Source: PALSA-968 sp964387075 (GTDB taxonomy: Bacteria; Bacteroidota; Bacteroidia; B-17B0; Aurantibacillaceae). From it: 64,000 nucleotides of DNA. The translations under genes and the position numbers were made by a program. The notes below the pieces were generated by a model, which was given only the letters and a program-made list of their open reading frames with translations, did no database searches and was not told the origin of the DNA. The stretch spans positions 62,001 through 126,000 of the forward strand of contig CAYLVB010000009.1 in the NCBI GenBank assembly GCA_964387075.1, in the 5' to 3' direction. This document shows positions 15,948-26,130 of the stretch, one piece after another. How positions within the stretch are numbered: position 1 is the stretch's first letter; each line of letters begins with the position of its first letter.

Positions 15948-18900
15948 ATGAAGCGATCTTACCTCAAAGGAATCCTCCTTGTTCCGTTCTTTTTGATCCA
16001 TTCTATGTTGAACGCCCAAACTCCGGGCATGATCTACGAACCGGCCACGGGCGCAGGAACCGCTGTTCTTGATCCGAACGGCGACGGTTATACTTCGCAA
16101 ACCACCTCAGGTTTTATAACCGATGATCAAACGGAAAGCGAGATCCCTTATACATCCCTGATCTTTCCGGGAAGCGAACCCACTTCCGATCTGAACAATG
16201 CCCCGAATTGCGGCTTTACCGATTTCGTTGACCAGGGAGACCGTGATCCGGCCCAAAAATACCTCGACGGCTCTAACAACTGGCTGTTCCGTATGCGTAT
16301 CGGAGGTTCTGCTCCGAATGCAAAAAGTTATTCGATCCTTATTGATACAGATGGAAAATTCGGAAATACCGGTTCGAACCCGGATCCTGATTACACACTT
16401 AACAATCCCGGTTTCGAGATCGAGATCGTTTTGGCCACCAAATTTGGAGTATATGTATACGATGTGAGAACCGCGGTGCCAAACTGCACACCGGTGATCT
16501 CTTATCCGGGTACTACCAATTACCAGAAATCGATCTGTGGTTCCACTAACTGCGGAGACCTTGACTATTTCTACGACTTTTTTGTGAAATTCTCTGACCT
16601 CACCTCTCAGTTCGGCGTTACCACAGCAACCGGAATGCGTTATGCGATCATCGACAACACCGCTGCTCAAAAATCAACCATCTGTAATTCCTCTTCAGCA
16701 TCTGACGTGGGCGGCGTGGGTAATTGCCCTAACCTGGCTACTTGTTTCGGAACGATCATAGACGCCCAGGGGCCATGCGCACCCAATCAAACAACTTGTC
16801 CCACACGTTCTGATTGTCCTTATGTAAACGCTCCCATTGTTGGCGGAGCTAATACGGTAACCGGTACTTCTACAGAAGCATCAGGAACTATCATTACCGT
16901 TTACAAAAATGGAGTGGCGCTAAGTCCTACTACTGTTGTTAGCGCAGGAACCTGGACATTGACGGGTATCTCTCCCACGCTTTCGAGCGGAGACACGATA
17001 CGCGCCACAGCTACCGCAAGCGGCGAAATCGCATCTAATTACGATTGTAGTTACGCGGTTGTTGGAAGTTCATGCAGTGCTCCGGTGACTTTGCTCGATA
17101 TTTGCAATTCCGGAAAAGCGGTTCAGGGTTACGCAACGCCCGGCGCTGAGATCAAACTTTACTATGGCACCAACGCAACCCCAATTACTCCTTCCAGCGG
17201 TTACAATTTTACCACAGGTCCTAACAAGATCACCGCGGGCACCACACCTAGCACCTTGTCCAATACCTCTTTGAACTGGCTGTGGAAATGTGTTGGCTCA
17301 GGTCAATCAAGCAGTTGTACTTCTGGCGGAGCCCCCTGTCTTTCAGACGGCGCATATCGCGTTACTGCTACAGAACCGGGCAAGTGTGAATCAACGCCGG
17401 TTTGGTTCTGCCTGGGCAGCGTTGGAACTACGGCTACACCCACCCTAAGTGCAACAACACTAACTACTGCTTCCACAACGATCAGCGGCAGCGTTCCCGC
17501 TCCCGACAATATTGCGGGAGCAACCGTGATACTTTACCTCAGCGGTGTGCAAACAGCCACGGTAGCAACCACAGCAGGCGGAGCATTCAGTTTTACATCG
17601 CTTACACTCAAAGGCTGCGATACGGTTACTGTAAAAGCTATCGCAGGAACCAAATGTTTATCCAACGCTTCCACATCTATCATTGTTACCAGTGGACAAA
17701 GCGCGGCGCCGGTGGTTACGGGTCCGTTCTGTACTTCCACCACCATCGCATCGGTATCCGGCATTTCTTCTGAAGCATCCGGAACCAGCATACAGGTTTA
17801 CAGCAATGGCGTAGCTGTGGGTTCAGCCACCACAGTTTCTAACGGCACATGGACCGTTAACGGATTGAGCATAGCTCCTGGCGCTACGGTTACCGCACGT
17901 GCCACCGCGGCCTGCAAAACTCAAAGTGCTGCTTCGGCGGGCATTGTTGTTTTTGCAAAAACCATTGACGCATCACTGGCCATTACCTCGTCTCCCATCA
18001 TAGAACAACAAACCTCGGTTACCGGAACAGGAACTAACGGAAACACAATACAGCTCTATATTGACAACGCTCCCATAGGCGCTCCTGTTGTTGTAAGCGG
18101 AGGAACATGGACCGTGACACCTTTGAACAGTTATGATACCTATCCTTTAGGAGTCGTTACCGCTACATCCAGTTCACCTACTGGTTGCGCAAGCACACCT
18201 TCAGCTGGTGTAACCGTCATCTGCATTCCTCCAACTTTAACTTTGTCGGTTAGTCCGGATACGGCTATCGTTTGCTCGAACAGCGTGGTTGCCAACGTAA
18301 CGATCCCCAACTCACAGGCTTTGATCATTTACCAGTTAACGAATGGAGGAGTTAATTCCGGTTCATCTAAGTTAGGTACCGGAGGGAGTATTACGCTTAC
18401 CTCCGCAACACTATCGGCAAATACCACGCTGAAAGTAAAAGCATTTAAGATCCCGCCTGGAAGTTGCACGGCATATCTGAACGACACCATCGTTGTTCGC
18501 GTGAACGCTTATCCAACGCTCGGTCTCACGGTGGGCGCCAGTGTGAACCCCGTTTGCGCGGGAGTATCTACCAATATTACCGTGGCAAGCTCGCAGACAG
18601 GATTTACTTACCAGTTACGTGATAACTCAAACAACGCGCTTGTTGGAAGCGCTGTAGCAGGTACAGGCGGAACGATCAATTTACCATCCGGAGCACTTTC
18701 ATCCAATACCACTTACAATATTCTTGCTACAGGGGTATCACCTTCCTTGTGCAGCGGACAATTAAGTTCCGTGATAACCATTACAGTGAATGCTGCGCCT
18801 GCGGCCCCAACAGGATCTGCAACACAAACTTTTTGCTCCTCTTCCAACCCTACGATCGCCAATTTAACCGCCACTGGTACATCCATCCAATGGTATGCGG

Positions 18901-21900
18901 CTTCCAGCGGCGGAAGCGTGTTGAGCTCAACTGTTGCCCTGGTAAATGGCAGCAGTTATTACGCCACGCAAACGGTTAGCGGGTGCGAAAGCGTTACGCG
19001 TTTCCAGGTAACTGTAACGATCACTACCGCTCCCACAGGAACTATATCCTATTCCGGAAGTCCGTTCTGTACCTCCGTATCTTCTGGCCAAAACGTAACC
19101 CTTACCGGAACAAGTGGCGGGACTTTTTCAGCGACACCCGTGGGACTCAGCATTAACAGCGCTTCAGGTGCGATCACACCATCCTCGAGCTCGGCCGGCA
19201 GTTATACAGTAACCTACTCCATCGCGGCCGGCGGTGGGTGCGCGGCTTTTTCAACAACAACAACAGCAACCATAACTACCGCACCAACTGCAACGATCTC
19301 TTATGCGGGAACTCCTTTCTGTTCCTCACTTTCTACCGCTCAAGCCGTTACGCTTACCGGCACTGGCGGAGGAACATACTCAGCAACACCTGTGGGCCTG
19401 ACCTTAAACGCAGCTAATGGAGGTATTACACCTTCAACCAGTACAGCAGGAACTTATACCGTAACTTATTCGATCGCTGCGGCCGGTGGCTGTGCCGCCG
19501 TTGCTGCTAACGCAACCATCACGATCACACAAATGCCTTCCGCCGGCGTTTCCTATAGCGGAAGTCCGTACTGTACTTCCGTATCAGGCGCGCAGAATAC
19601 TACGCTTACCGGAACAAGCGGGGGAACATTTTCTGCCACCCCAGCCGGGCTTAGCCTGAATGCTTCAAGCGGGGCCATTACTCCTTCAACAAGCACGGCG
19701 GGCAATTACACGGTTAACTACTCGATCGCTGCTTCCGGAGGCTGCTCGTCTTATTCAACTACCACTACAGTAACCATAACAACCGCCCCAACTGCAGCCA
19801 TCTCTTACGCGGGAACTCCTTTCTGCACTTCTGTCAGCACCGCGCAAAACGTTACACTTACCGGAACTAGTGGCGGAACATATTCAGCCACACCGTCAGG
19901 ATTAAGTCTGAATGCCGCAAGCGGGAGCATCATTCCTTCTACAAGTACACCCGGAACCTATACGGTAACCTATGCCATCGCCGCATCCGCGGGATGCGCG
20001 GCCGTATCTGCTACCACAACCGTAACGATCACGCAACAACCAGCGGCCACATTCTCTTACAGCGGTAGCCCTTTCTGCGCATCGATCAATACACCGCAGG
20101 GAGCTACATTCGGCGGAACCGGTGGTGGAACCTTCTCATCTTCGCCTGCAGGGCTTTCACTGAACGCCTCTAACGGCGACGTAACTCCATCGTTAAGTAC
20201 ACTTGGTACATATACGGTAACTTATACAATTGCCGCTTCAGGGGGGTGTTCTGTTCTTACTGCTACTACATCGGTAAGCATCAGCAGCGGTCCTACAGCT
20301 TCGATAAATTATGGCGGAAGTCCATTCTGCAGTTCTTTAGGCAGCGCACAGAACGTTACACTTACCGGAAGCGGCGGTGGAACTTATTCCGCGACTCCGG
20401 CAGGTTTAAGCATTAATTCTACCAATGGAGATGTTACTCCTTCTCTGAGCACAGCTGGCAGCTATACAGTAACGTATCTCATCCCAGCCGGTGGTGGTTG
20501 CTCGTCTTTCTCAACCACTACCACGGTGGCTATCACCACAGCACCTTCCGCAACCGTTTCCTATAGTGGAAGTCCGTATTGCACTTCGCAAGCATCCGCG
20601 CAAAGTGTTACTCAAACCGGAAGCACGGGCGGAAATTATTCATCTGCTCCTGCGGGCCTTTCAGTGAATAGCACCAGTGGCGATATCACTCCTTCTACAA
20701 GTACTCCCGGAACTTATACAGTTACCTATACCATTGCGGCGGCCAATGGTTGTGCCACTTACACAACATCCGCGGTTGTTACAATTAACAGCGCTCCTAG
20801 TGCAAGTATTTTTTACGGAGGAAGTCCTTTCTGTTCTTCATTGAGCAGCGCACAAAACGTAACCCTTACTGGAACAGGCGGCGGAACTTACTCCTCTGCG
20901 CCTGCAGGATTATCGCTTAACGCTTCTTCGGGAGATATCACACCTTCTACAAGCACGGCCGGAACTTATACGGTAACGTATTCCATCGTCGCATCCGGTG
21001 GATGCGCCGCGTTTACCGCTACCACTTCCATAACAATCACACAGGAACCTTCCGCAACACTTTCATACAGCGGAAGCCCTTTCTGCGTATCCTTGAGTAC
21101 ACCGCAAAGTGTTACCTTAAGCGGATCTACCGGAGGAACATTCAGCGCTGCTCCTGCCGGACTCACGCTTAACAGCTCAAATGGCGACATAACTCCTTCA
21201 ACCAGCGCGGTAGGAACCTACACGGTTACTTACACGATAGCACCGGCTGGCGGTTGTGGCGTTTACACCAACACAGTGATCGCATCGATTACCAACGGAG
21301 CTTCGGCAACGATCGCTTACGCTACTCCATTCTGTACCTCGCTCAGTTCAGACCAAAGTGTTACGCTTACCGGAACCGGGGGCGGAACATTCTCTGCCGC
21401 TCCTGCCGGACTCACGATCAGTTCCACAACCGGCGATATCACACCTTCAACCAGCACGGCAGGAACATATACTGTTACCTATTTGATCCCTGCTTCAGGC
21501 AGCTGCGCTTCGTTCTCTACCAGCGCAACTGTGCTTATCACCCAGGAACCTAACGCTTCTGTTTCCTATAGCGGAAGTCCTTATTGCGTTACCAATACCG
21601 CGACAGTAAGTGCAACGCAAAGCGGCAGCGGCGGCGGCACCTATTCATCCTCGCCTGCAGGCCTGTCTTTAAATAGCTCTACCGGTGATATTGTACCATC
21701 TACAAGTTCGGTGGGATCTTATACAATAACCTACACCATCGCGGCTTCGGGCGGATGTGCCACTTATACAACTTCGGCACTGGCGGATATCGTTAACGGA
21801 CCCTCTGCAACCATAGCCTATGCAGCAAGTCCATACTGTACTTCAGTTTCTTCGGCGCAGTCTGTTACACTTACCGGATCAACGGGCGGGACTTATTCGG

Positions 21901-24900
21901 CGGGCGTGGGATTATCGGTGAACAGCTCAAACGGCGATGTAACACCTTCTACAAGTACAGCCGGAACCTATACGGTAACCTATTCGATAGCCGCGCAGAA
22001 CGGTTGCGCCGCTTTCTCGGCTAGTGCAACTGTAACCATCAATCAAACTCCATTCGCTCCTTCGGTATCATCAAACTCGCCGGTGTGCTTCACCTACGGA
22101 ATTAGTTTGACCGCGGCGACTTCCGGAAATCCAAGTTATTCCTGGAACGGACCGAACAGCTATGCTTCATCAACTCAAAATCCAACGATCGCCAATGCGG
22201 ATGCGACCATGAACGGCACCTATTCGGTAACCGCTACCGAGAACGGCTGCGTTTCGGCCACCTCAACAGTTTCAGTTACAACTGTAGATTGTAAACCACA
22301 GGCGAATCCTGACTCCGTATCCGTTTCACAGAATACAACCTATACCATTACCGTACTCGGGAACGACACTGACCCTCAAAACAACCTCGATCCCTCGAGT
22401 GTAACTGTTACCTCAGGTCCTGCCAATGGTACAGTAACCATCGGTGCCGGCGGAACGATCGTTTATACACCCGCAACAGGTTACATTGGCAAGGACAGCC
22501 TGATCTACCAGGTATGCGACAATACAAGTCCAACTCCATTCTGCGATACGGCCATCGTTCACATTTATGTAACGCCCGTCAATTTCCCTCCTGTTGTGAA
22601 TGACACGCTTGTGACTTTGCCTGAGGATAGCACTATTACCGTGTGTCTTCCCATTTCCGATCCAAATACAGGACAGGTGTACACAGCAAGTTCTTGTGGA
22701 AGTCCGCTTAATGGAACAGCAAACATAAGTGTGACCGGAACCCAGGTTTGTATCACCTACACGCCAACTACGAATTACAATGGAATGGACAGCCTTTGCG
22801 TGATCGTTTGCGACAATGGTAATCCTTCGATGTGCGACACCGCCGTGGTGGTGATCAACGTAACACCAAAAAATGATCCACCACAAGTTACCGACAGCAC
22901 TATTGTCATCGCACAGGACAGCACCATTACACTTTGCATCCCGATCATAGATCCTGACCAGGGACAAACATACAGCTCAAGTTCATGCGGAGCTGCCGCA
23001 AACGGCACTTCTACTGTAACAGTTAGCGGCGGGCAGGTCTGCATTACGTACATACCTAACTCCGGGTTTACGGGTCTTGACAGCATGTGCGTGGTGATCT
23101 GCGACAACGGAACCCCTTCGTTGTGCGATACCGCAGTGATCCATATTACGGTAACCGGTAGTCCTATAGTACAAAATGAAAATGTATCGGGCACAACAGG
23201 CACACCGATCACCGGAAGTATACTCACCAACGACGCGCCGGGAGGGCTAAGCACAGGTACAATCCTCGACAACCCGAATAACGGAAGTATCAACATTGGC
23301 GGCGGAGGAACATTTACCTATACACCTAACAGTGGCTTTAGTGGTTACGATACTTTGATAGTGCAGGTTTGTCTCGGCGCTGTTTGTATTGCCGATACCG
23401 TTTTCATAACTGTGAATCCTGATATCAATAATGAGAACTTTACGGTTACTTCAGGGACATCCTATACTAGCTCTATGCTAAGCAACGATTTTGGAACCGG
23501 TTTATCTTACAATACTACGCCTGTGAGTGGTCCTGCGAATGGAACTATCCTTATAGCCAGCAACGGTTCTTATACTTATACTGCTAACGGTGGTTACAGC
23601 GGGCCGGATACCGTGATCGTAAATGTTTGCGATGGCAGTATACCGCCTTTATGCTCCGCTGATACTTTATTCATTAATGTGATACCCGGACCAGTTGTAT
23701 TGAACGAAACTGTTTCCGGAACAACCGGCAGCCCGATCACCGGGGGAATATTAACGAATGATTCTCCGGTGGGCTCAACTGTGGGATCCATTCTTGATAA
23801 TACGAATAACGGTACTATCACTATTGGTTCAGGAGGAACCTTTACCTATACGCCGAACAGTGGCTTCAGCGGATACGATACACTAATTGTGCAGGTGTGC
23901 TTTAACTCGGTATGCACACCGGATACTGTTTTCATTACCGTATTCCCCGACATCAATAATGAATCGATCATCGTGAATGCGGGAACACCGTTCACAAACA
24001 CGATGGCCACTAACGATGTCGGATCCGGTTTAAGCTATGGATCTACTCCACTAAGCGGACCCAATCATGGCACTATTGTGATCGCAAGCAATGGTTCATA
24101 TACCTATACGTCAAATAGCGGTTATTCGGGGCCCGACACGGTTATCGTATCCGTATGCGACGCGAGCGTCCCCCCTCTTTGTTCTACCGACACAATTTTC
24201 ATTAACGTGAACGCTGTGCCCGGGCCCTTGGTTATCAACGAAAATATTTCAGGCATCACAGGCACGCCGATCCCCGGAAATATTCTCACGAACGATTCGC
24301 CGGGAGGAGTCACCACCGGAACAGTTTTGGATAACACGAGTAATGGAACGATGAACTTCGGTTCGAATGGTACATTCACCTATACACCGAACACCGGCTT
24401 CAGCGGATATGACACACTGATCATTGAAGTTTGTCTGAACACGGTTTGCGTTCCCGATACGGTTTTCATAACAGTTAACCCCGACATCAATAATGAATCC
24501 ATCTCAGTTACAGCCAATACACCTTATACCGGAACGATGCTCACGAACGATGCAGGTACCGGCCTCACCTACAATACAACAGCGGTGAGCGGTCCGAATA
24601 ACGGCACTATCACCATCAACGGTAACGGTTCGTATACGTATACGCCAAATAATGGCTACAGCGGACCCGATACTGTGATCGTGAATGTATGTGACGCAAG
24701 CGTGCCACCCCTCTGTTCTTCTGATACGATCTTTATCAACGTGAACGGAACAGTTCCGGGACCTCTCGTTGTAAATGAGAATCTTTCAGGAACAACAGGG
24801 ACTCCTATTCCCGGGAACATATTAACGAACGACTCGCCGGGAGGTGTAACTGTTGGCAGCGTGATCGACAATACCAACAACGGTACTGTTACATTCGGCA

Positions 24901-26120
24901 CCGGCGGCTCATTCACGTACACACCAAACAGCGGATTCAGCGGATACGACACGCTTATTGTCAATGTTTGCTTTAACTCTATCTGTGTGCCGGATACCGT
25001 GTTCATTACTGTGAACCCGGATATTAACAACGAAACTATCACAGCCATTGCGGGAACACCCTATACCGGATCAATGATCACGAATGACGCGGGAAGTGGG
25101 CTGACCTATAATACAACAGCCGTAAGCGGCCCGAACAATGGAAGCATCGTGATAGCAAGTAATGGTTCATACACCTACACAGCCAACAGTGGTTACAGCG
25201 GGCCGGATACCGTACTGGTTACTGTTTGTGATTCCAGTGTGCCGCCCCTATGCTCAACGGATACCATCTTCATTAACGTGAACACAGCACCCGGACCCCA
25301 GGTTGTTAATGAATATGTTTCAGGGATCACTGGTACACCGATAGGCGGAAATATTCTAACGAATGATTCGCCGGGTGGCCTAACATTAGGAACACTGGTT
25401 GCAAATACCGTGTATGGCACAATGAACATCGGCGCAGGCAGCTCGTTCACCTACACACCCAACAGCGGATACAGCGGTTACGATACCATGCGGGTGAATG
25501 TTTGTTTAGGCACGAGCTGCATCGTTGATACGGTATTCATTACTGTGTATCCGAAACTCGACAATGATACCGCTAACGCTATAACAGGAGGCGGAACCTT
25601 TGGCGGTAACGTGTTAGGAAATGATGTGGGGACAACACTTACAGTTAGCGCTACACCGGTGACACCACCTCAAAACGGAACATTGGTGATCCTGCCAAAT
25701 GGTTCGTATACCTATACTCCGAATGCAGGATTCTGCGGAGCAGACAGCGCGCAGTACCAGGCATGTGATGGCAGCACGCCACCTCTGTGCCAAACTGCGT
25801 GGTTATATGTAGATGTTCCTTGTCCTACCACAAGTACAACCTTGAACATACCGGAAGGTTTCTCTCCGAACAGCGATGGAACCAACGACTTGTACGTGAT
25901 ACAGGGTATTGGAAATTACCCGAAGAACAAATTCTCCATCTTTAACCGATGGGGCAACCAGGTGTTTGAGGCCGCGCCTTATACCAATACCTGGAATGGA
26001 AAATCAACAGAGGGCTTGCGCATAGGTGGCGATGAGCTACCCGTGGGAACATATTTCTATATACTCGACCTCGGTGATGGATCGCCGGTTAAGAAAGGAT
26101 ATATCTACCTGAACCGATAA
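15948..26120 (+). CDS. Giant repeat adhesin with type IX secretion type B C-terminal domain
   Basis: 3390 residues (about 10.2 kb) in one open frame. Signal peptide 1-24 (cut after LNAQ). An N-terminal domain (25-290) contains a calcium-loop-like DPNGDGYTS. Ig-like modules follow to about 1025, then 12 tandem copies of an 84-residue repeat (1028-2031). An SprB-like segment (2032-2115), three cadherin/VCBS-like domains and five copies of a two-domain unit of about 178 residues reach 3290. The end (from 3299) is the gliding-motility-associated type B domain: GFSPNSDGTNDLY, IFNRWGNQVFE, PVGTYFYILDL. It should be exported by the type IX system and held on the cell surface as an adhesin, perhaps for gliding or attachment. 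PorP/SprF and OmpA genes follow directly, probably as one operon. Each repeat class carries paired cysteines. Confidence 0.9.
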   Translation: MKRSYLKGILLVPFFLIHSMLNAQTPGMIYEPATGAGTAVLDPNGDGYTSQTTSGFITDDQTESEIPYTSLIFPGSEPTSDLNNAPNCGFTDFVDQGDRDPAQKYLDGSNNWLFRMRIGGSAPNAKSYSILIDTDGKFGNTGSNPDPDYTLNNPGFEIEIVLATKFGVYVYDVRTAVPNCTPVISYPGTTNYQKSICGSTNCGDLDYFYDFFVKFSDLTSQFGVTTATGMRYAIIDNTAAQKSTICNSSSASDVGGVGNCPNLATCFGTIIDAQGPCAPNQTTCPTRSDCPYVNAPIVGGANTVTGTSTEASGTIITVYKNGVALSPTTVVSAGTWTLTGISPTLSSGDTIRATATASGEIASNYDCSYAVVGSSCSAPVTLLDICNSGKAVQGYATPGAEIKLYYGTNATPITPSSGYNFTTGPNKITAGTTPSTLSNTSLNWLWKCVGSGQSSSCTSGGAPCLSDGAYRVTATEPGKCESTPVWFCLGSVGTTATPTLSATTLTTASTTISGSVPAPDNIAGATVILYLSGVQTATVATTAGGAFSFTSLTLKGCDTVTVKAIAGTKCLSNASTSIIVTSGQSAAPVVTGPFCTSTTIASVSGISSEASGTSIQVYSNGVAVGSATTVSNGTWTVNGLSIAPGATVTARATAACKTQSAASAGIVVFAKTIDASLAITSSPIIEQQTSVTGTGTNGNTIQLYIDNAPIGAPVVVSGGTWTVTPLNSYDTYPLGVVTATSSSPTGCASTPSAGVTVICIPPTLTLSVSPDTAIVCSNSVVANVTIPNSQALIIYQLTNGGVNSGSSKLGTGGSITLTSATLSANTTLKVKAFKIPPGSCTAYLNDTIVVRVNAYPTLGLTVGASVNPVCAGVSTNITVASSQTGFTYQLRDNSNNALVGSAVAGTGGTINLPSGALSSNTTYNILATGVSPSLCSGQLSSVITITVNAAPAAPTGSATQTFCSSSNPTIANLTATGTSIQWYAASSGGSVLSSTVALVNGSSYYATQTVSGCESVTRFQVTVTITTAPTGTISYSGSPFCTSVSSGQNVTLTGTSGGTFSATPVGLSINSASGAITPSSSSAGSYTVTYSIAAGGGCAAFSTTTTATITTAPTATISYAGTPFCSSLSTAQAVTLTGTGGGTYSATPVGLTLNAANGGITPSTSTAGTYTVTYSIAAAGGCAAVAANATITITQMPSAGVSYSGSPYCTSVSGAQNTTLTGTSGGTFSATPAGLSLNASSGAITPSTSTAGNYTVNYSIAASGGCSSYSTTTTVTITTAPTAAISYAGTPFCTSVSTAQNVTLTGTSGGTYSATPSGLSLNAASGSIIPSTSTPGTYTVTYAIAASAGCAAVSATTTVTITQQPAATFSYSGSPFCASINTPQGATFGGTGGGTFSSSPAGLSLNASNGDVTPSLSTLGTYTVTYTIAASGGCSVLTATTSVSISSGPTASINYGGSPFCSSLGSAQNVTLTGSGGGTYSATPAGLSINSTNGDVTPSLSTAGSYTVTYLIPAGGGCSSFSTTTTVAITTAPSATVSYSGSPYCTSQASAQSVTQTGSTGGNYSSAPAGLSVNSTSGDITPSTSTPGTYTVTYTIAAANGCATYTTSAVVTINSAPSASIFYGGSPFCSSLSSAQNVTLTGTGGGTYSSAPAGLSLNASSGDITPSTSTAGTYTVTYSIVASGGCAAFTATTSITITQEPSATLSYSGSPFCVSLSTPQSVTLSGSTGGTFSAAPAGLTLNSSNGDITPSTSAVGTYTVTYTIAPAGGCGVYTNTVIASITNGASATIAYATPFCTSLSSDQSVTLTGTGGGTFSAAPAGLTISSTTGDITPSTSTAGTYTVTYLIPASGSCASFSTSATVLITQEPNASVSYSGSPYCVTNTATVSATQSGSGGGTYSSSPAGLSLNSSTGDIVPSTSSVGSYTITYTIAASGGCATYTTSALADIVNGPSATIAYAASPYCTSVSSAQSVTLTGSTGGTYSAGVGLSVNSSNGDVTPSTSTAGTYTVTYSIAAQNGCAAFSASATVTINQTPFAPSVSSNSPVCFTYGISLTAATSGNPSYSWNGPNSYASSTQNPTIANADATMNGTYSVTATENGCVSATSTVSVTTVDCKPQANPDSVSVSQNTTYTITVLGNDTDPQNNLDPSSVTVTSGPANGTVTIGAGGTIVYTPATGYIGKDSLIYQVCDNTSPTPFCDTAIVHIYVTPVNFPPVVNDTLVTLPEDSTITVCLPISDPNTGQVYTASSCGSPLNGTANISVTGTQVCITYTPTTNYNGMDSLCVIVCDNGNPSMCDTAVVVINVTPKNDPPQVTDSTIVIAQDSTITLCIPIIDPDQGQTYSSSSCGAAANGTSTVTVSGGQVCITYIPNSGFTGLDSMCVVICDNGTPSLCDTAVIHITVTGSPIVQNENVSGTTGTPITGSILTNDAPGGLSTGTILDNPNNGSINIGGGGTFTYTPNSGFSGYDTLIVQVCLGAVCIADTVFITVNPDINNENFTVTSGTSYTSSMLSNDFGTGLSYNTTPVSGPANGTILIASNGSYTYTANGGYSGPDTVIVNVCDGSIPPLCSADTLFINVIPGPVVLNETVSGTTGSPITGGILTNDSPVGSTVGSILDNTNNGTITIGSGGTFTYTPNSGFSGYDTLIVQVCFNSVCTPDTVFITVFPDINNESIIVNAGTPFTNTMATNDVGSGLSYGSTPLSGPNHGTIVIASNGSYTYTSNSGYSGPDTVIVSVCDASVPPLCSTDTIFINVNAVPGPLVINENISGITGTPIPGNILTNDSPGGVTTGTVLDNTSNGTMNFGSNGTFTYTPNTGFSGYDTLIIEVCLNTVCVPDTVFITVNPDINNESISVTANTPYTGTMLTNDAGTGLTYNTTAVSGPNNGTITINGNGSYTYTPNNGYSGPDTVIVNVCDASVPPLCSSDTIFINVNGTVPGPLVVNENLSGTTGTPIPGNILTNDSPGGVTVGSVIDNTNNGTVTFGTGGSFTYTPNSGFSGYDTLIVNVCFNSICVPDTVFITVNPDINNETITAIAGTPYTGSMITNDAGSGLTYNTTAVSGPNNGSIVIASNGSYTYTANSGYSGPDTVLVTVCDSSVPPLCSTDTIFINVNTAPGPQVVNEYVSGITGTPIGGNILTNDSPGGLTLGTLVANTVYGTMNIGAGSSFTYTPNSGYSGYDTMRVNVCLGTSCIVDTVFITVYPKLDNDTANAITGGGTFGGNVLGNDVGTTLTVSATPVTPPQNGTLVILPNGSYTYTPNAGFCGADSAQYQACDGSTPPLCQTAWLYVDVPCPTTSTTLNIPEGFSPNSDGTNDLYVIQGIGNYPKNKFSIFNRWGNQVFEAAPYTNTWNGKSTEGLRIGGDELPVGTYFYILDLGDGSPVKKGYIYLNR
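19029..22040 (+). repeat. Twelve tandem 252-bp repeats inside the giant adhesin gene
   Basis: Each unit encodes 84 residues following the pattern (I/V)SYSGSPFCTS...QNVTLTGT.GGT(F/Y)S..P.GLS(L/I)N...G.ITPS.S.AG.YTVTY.I...GGC. All 12 have one Cys near position 14 and one near 71. The units differ from each other at many positions, and a few are one to three residues shorter. They look like Ig-like beta-sandwich domains. The array extends the protein stalk and is a likely site of recombination. Confidence 0.9.
23164..25818 (+). repeat. Five tandem copies of a two-domain, about 535-bp unit in the adhesin gene
   Basis: Each unit encodes about 178 residues: one domain starting NENVSGTTGTPI.G.ILTNDSPGG, with TFTYTPNSGFSGYDTL, and a second starting DINNE, with SNGSYTYT..SGYSGPDTVIV.VCD.S.PPLC. 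Both halves look like cadherin/VCBS-type beta domains. The fifth unit is the most divergent. Units 2-4 are closest to each other, suggesting recent expansion by duplication. Confidence 0.88.
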
Positions 26121-26130
26121 ACAATATTTA

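Noticed and set aside
19029..22040. Regular repeats of about 252 bp could look like a CRISPR or satellite array
   Set aside because: They are in one open reading frame, vary at the DNA level and encode a conserved protein domain; there are no short direct repeats with unique spacers.
22413..22967. Minus-strand open frame of 184 codons within the giant adhesin gene
   Set aside because: It is antisense to repeat DNA, has no promoter and encodes a cysteine/histidine-rich sequence without domain pattern.
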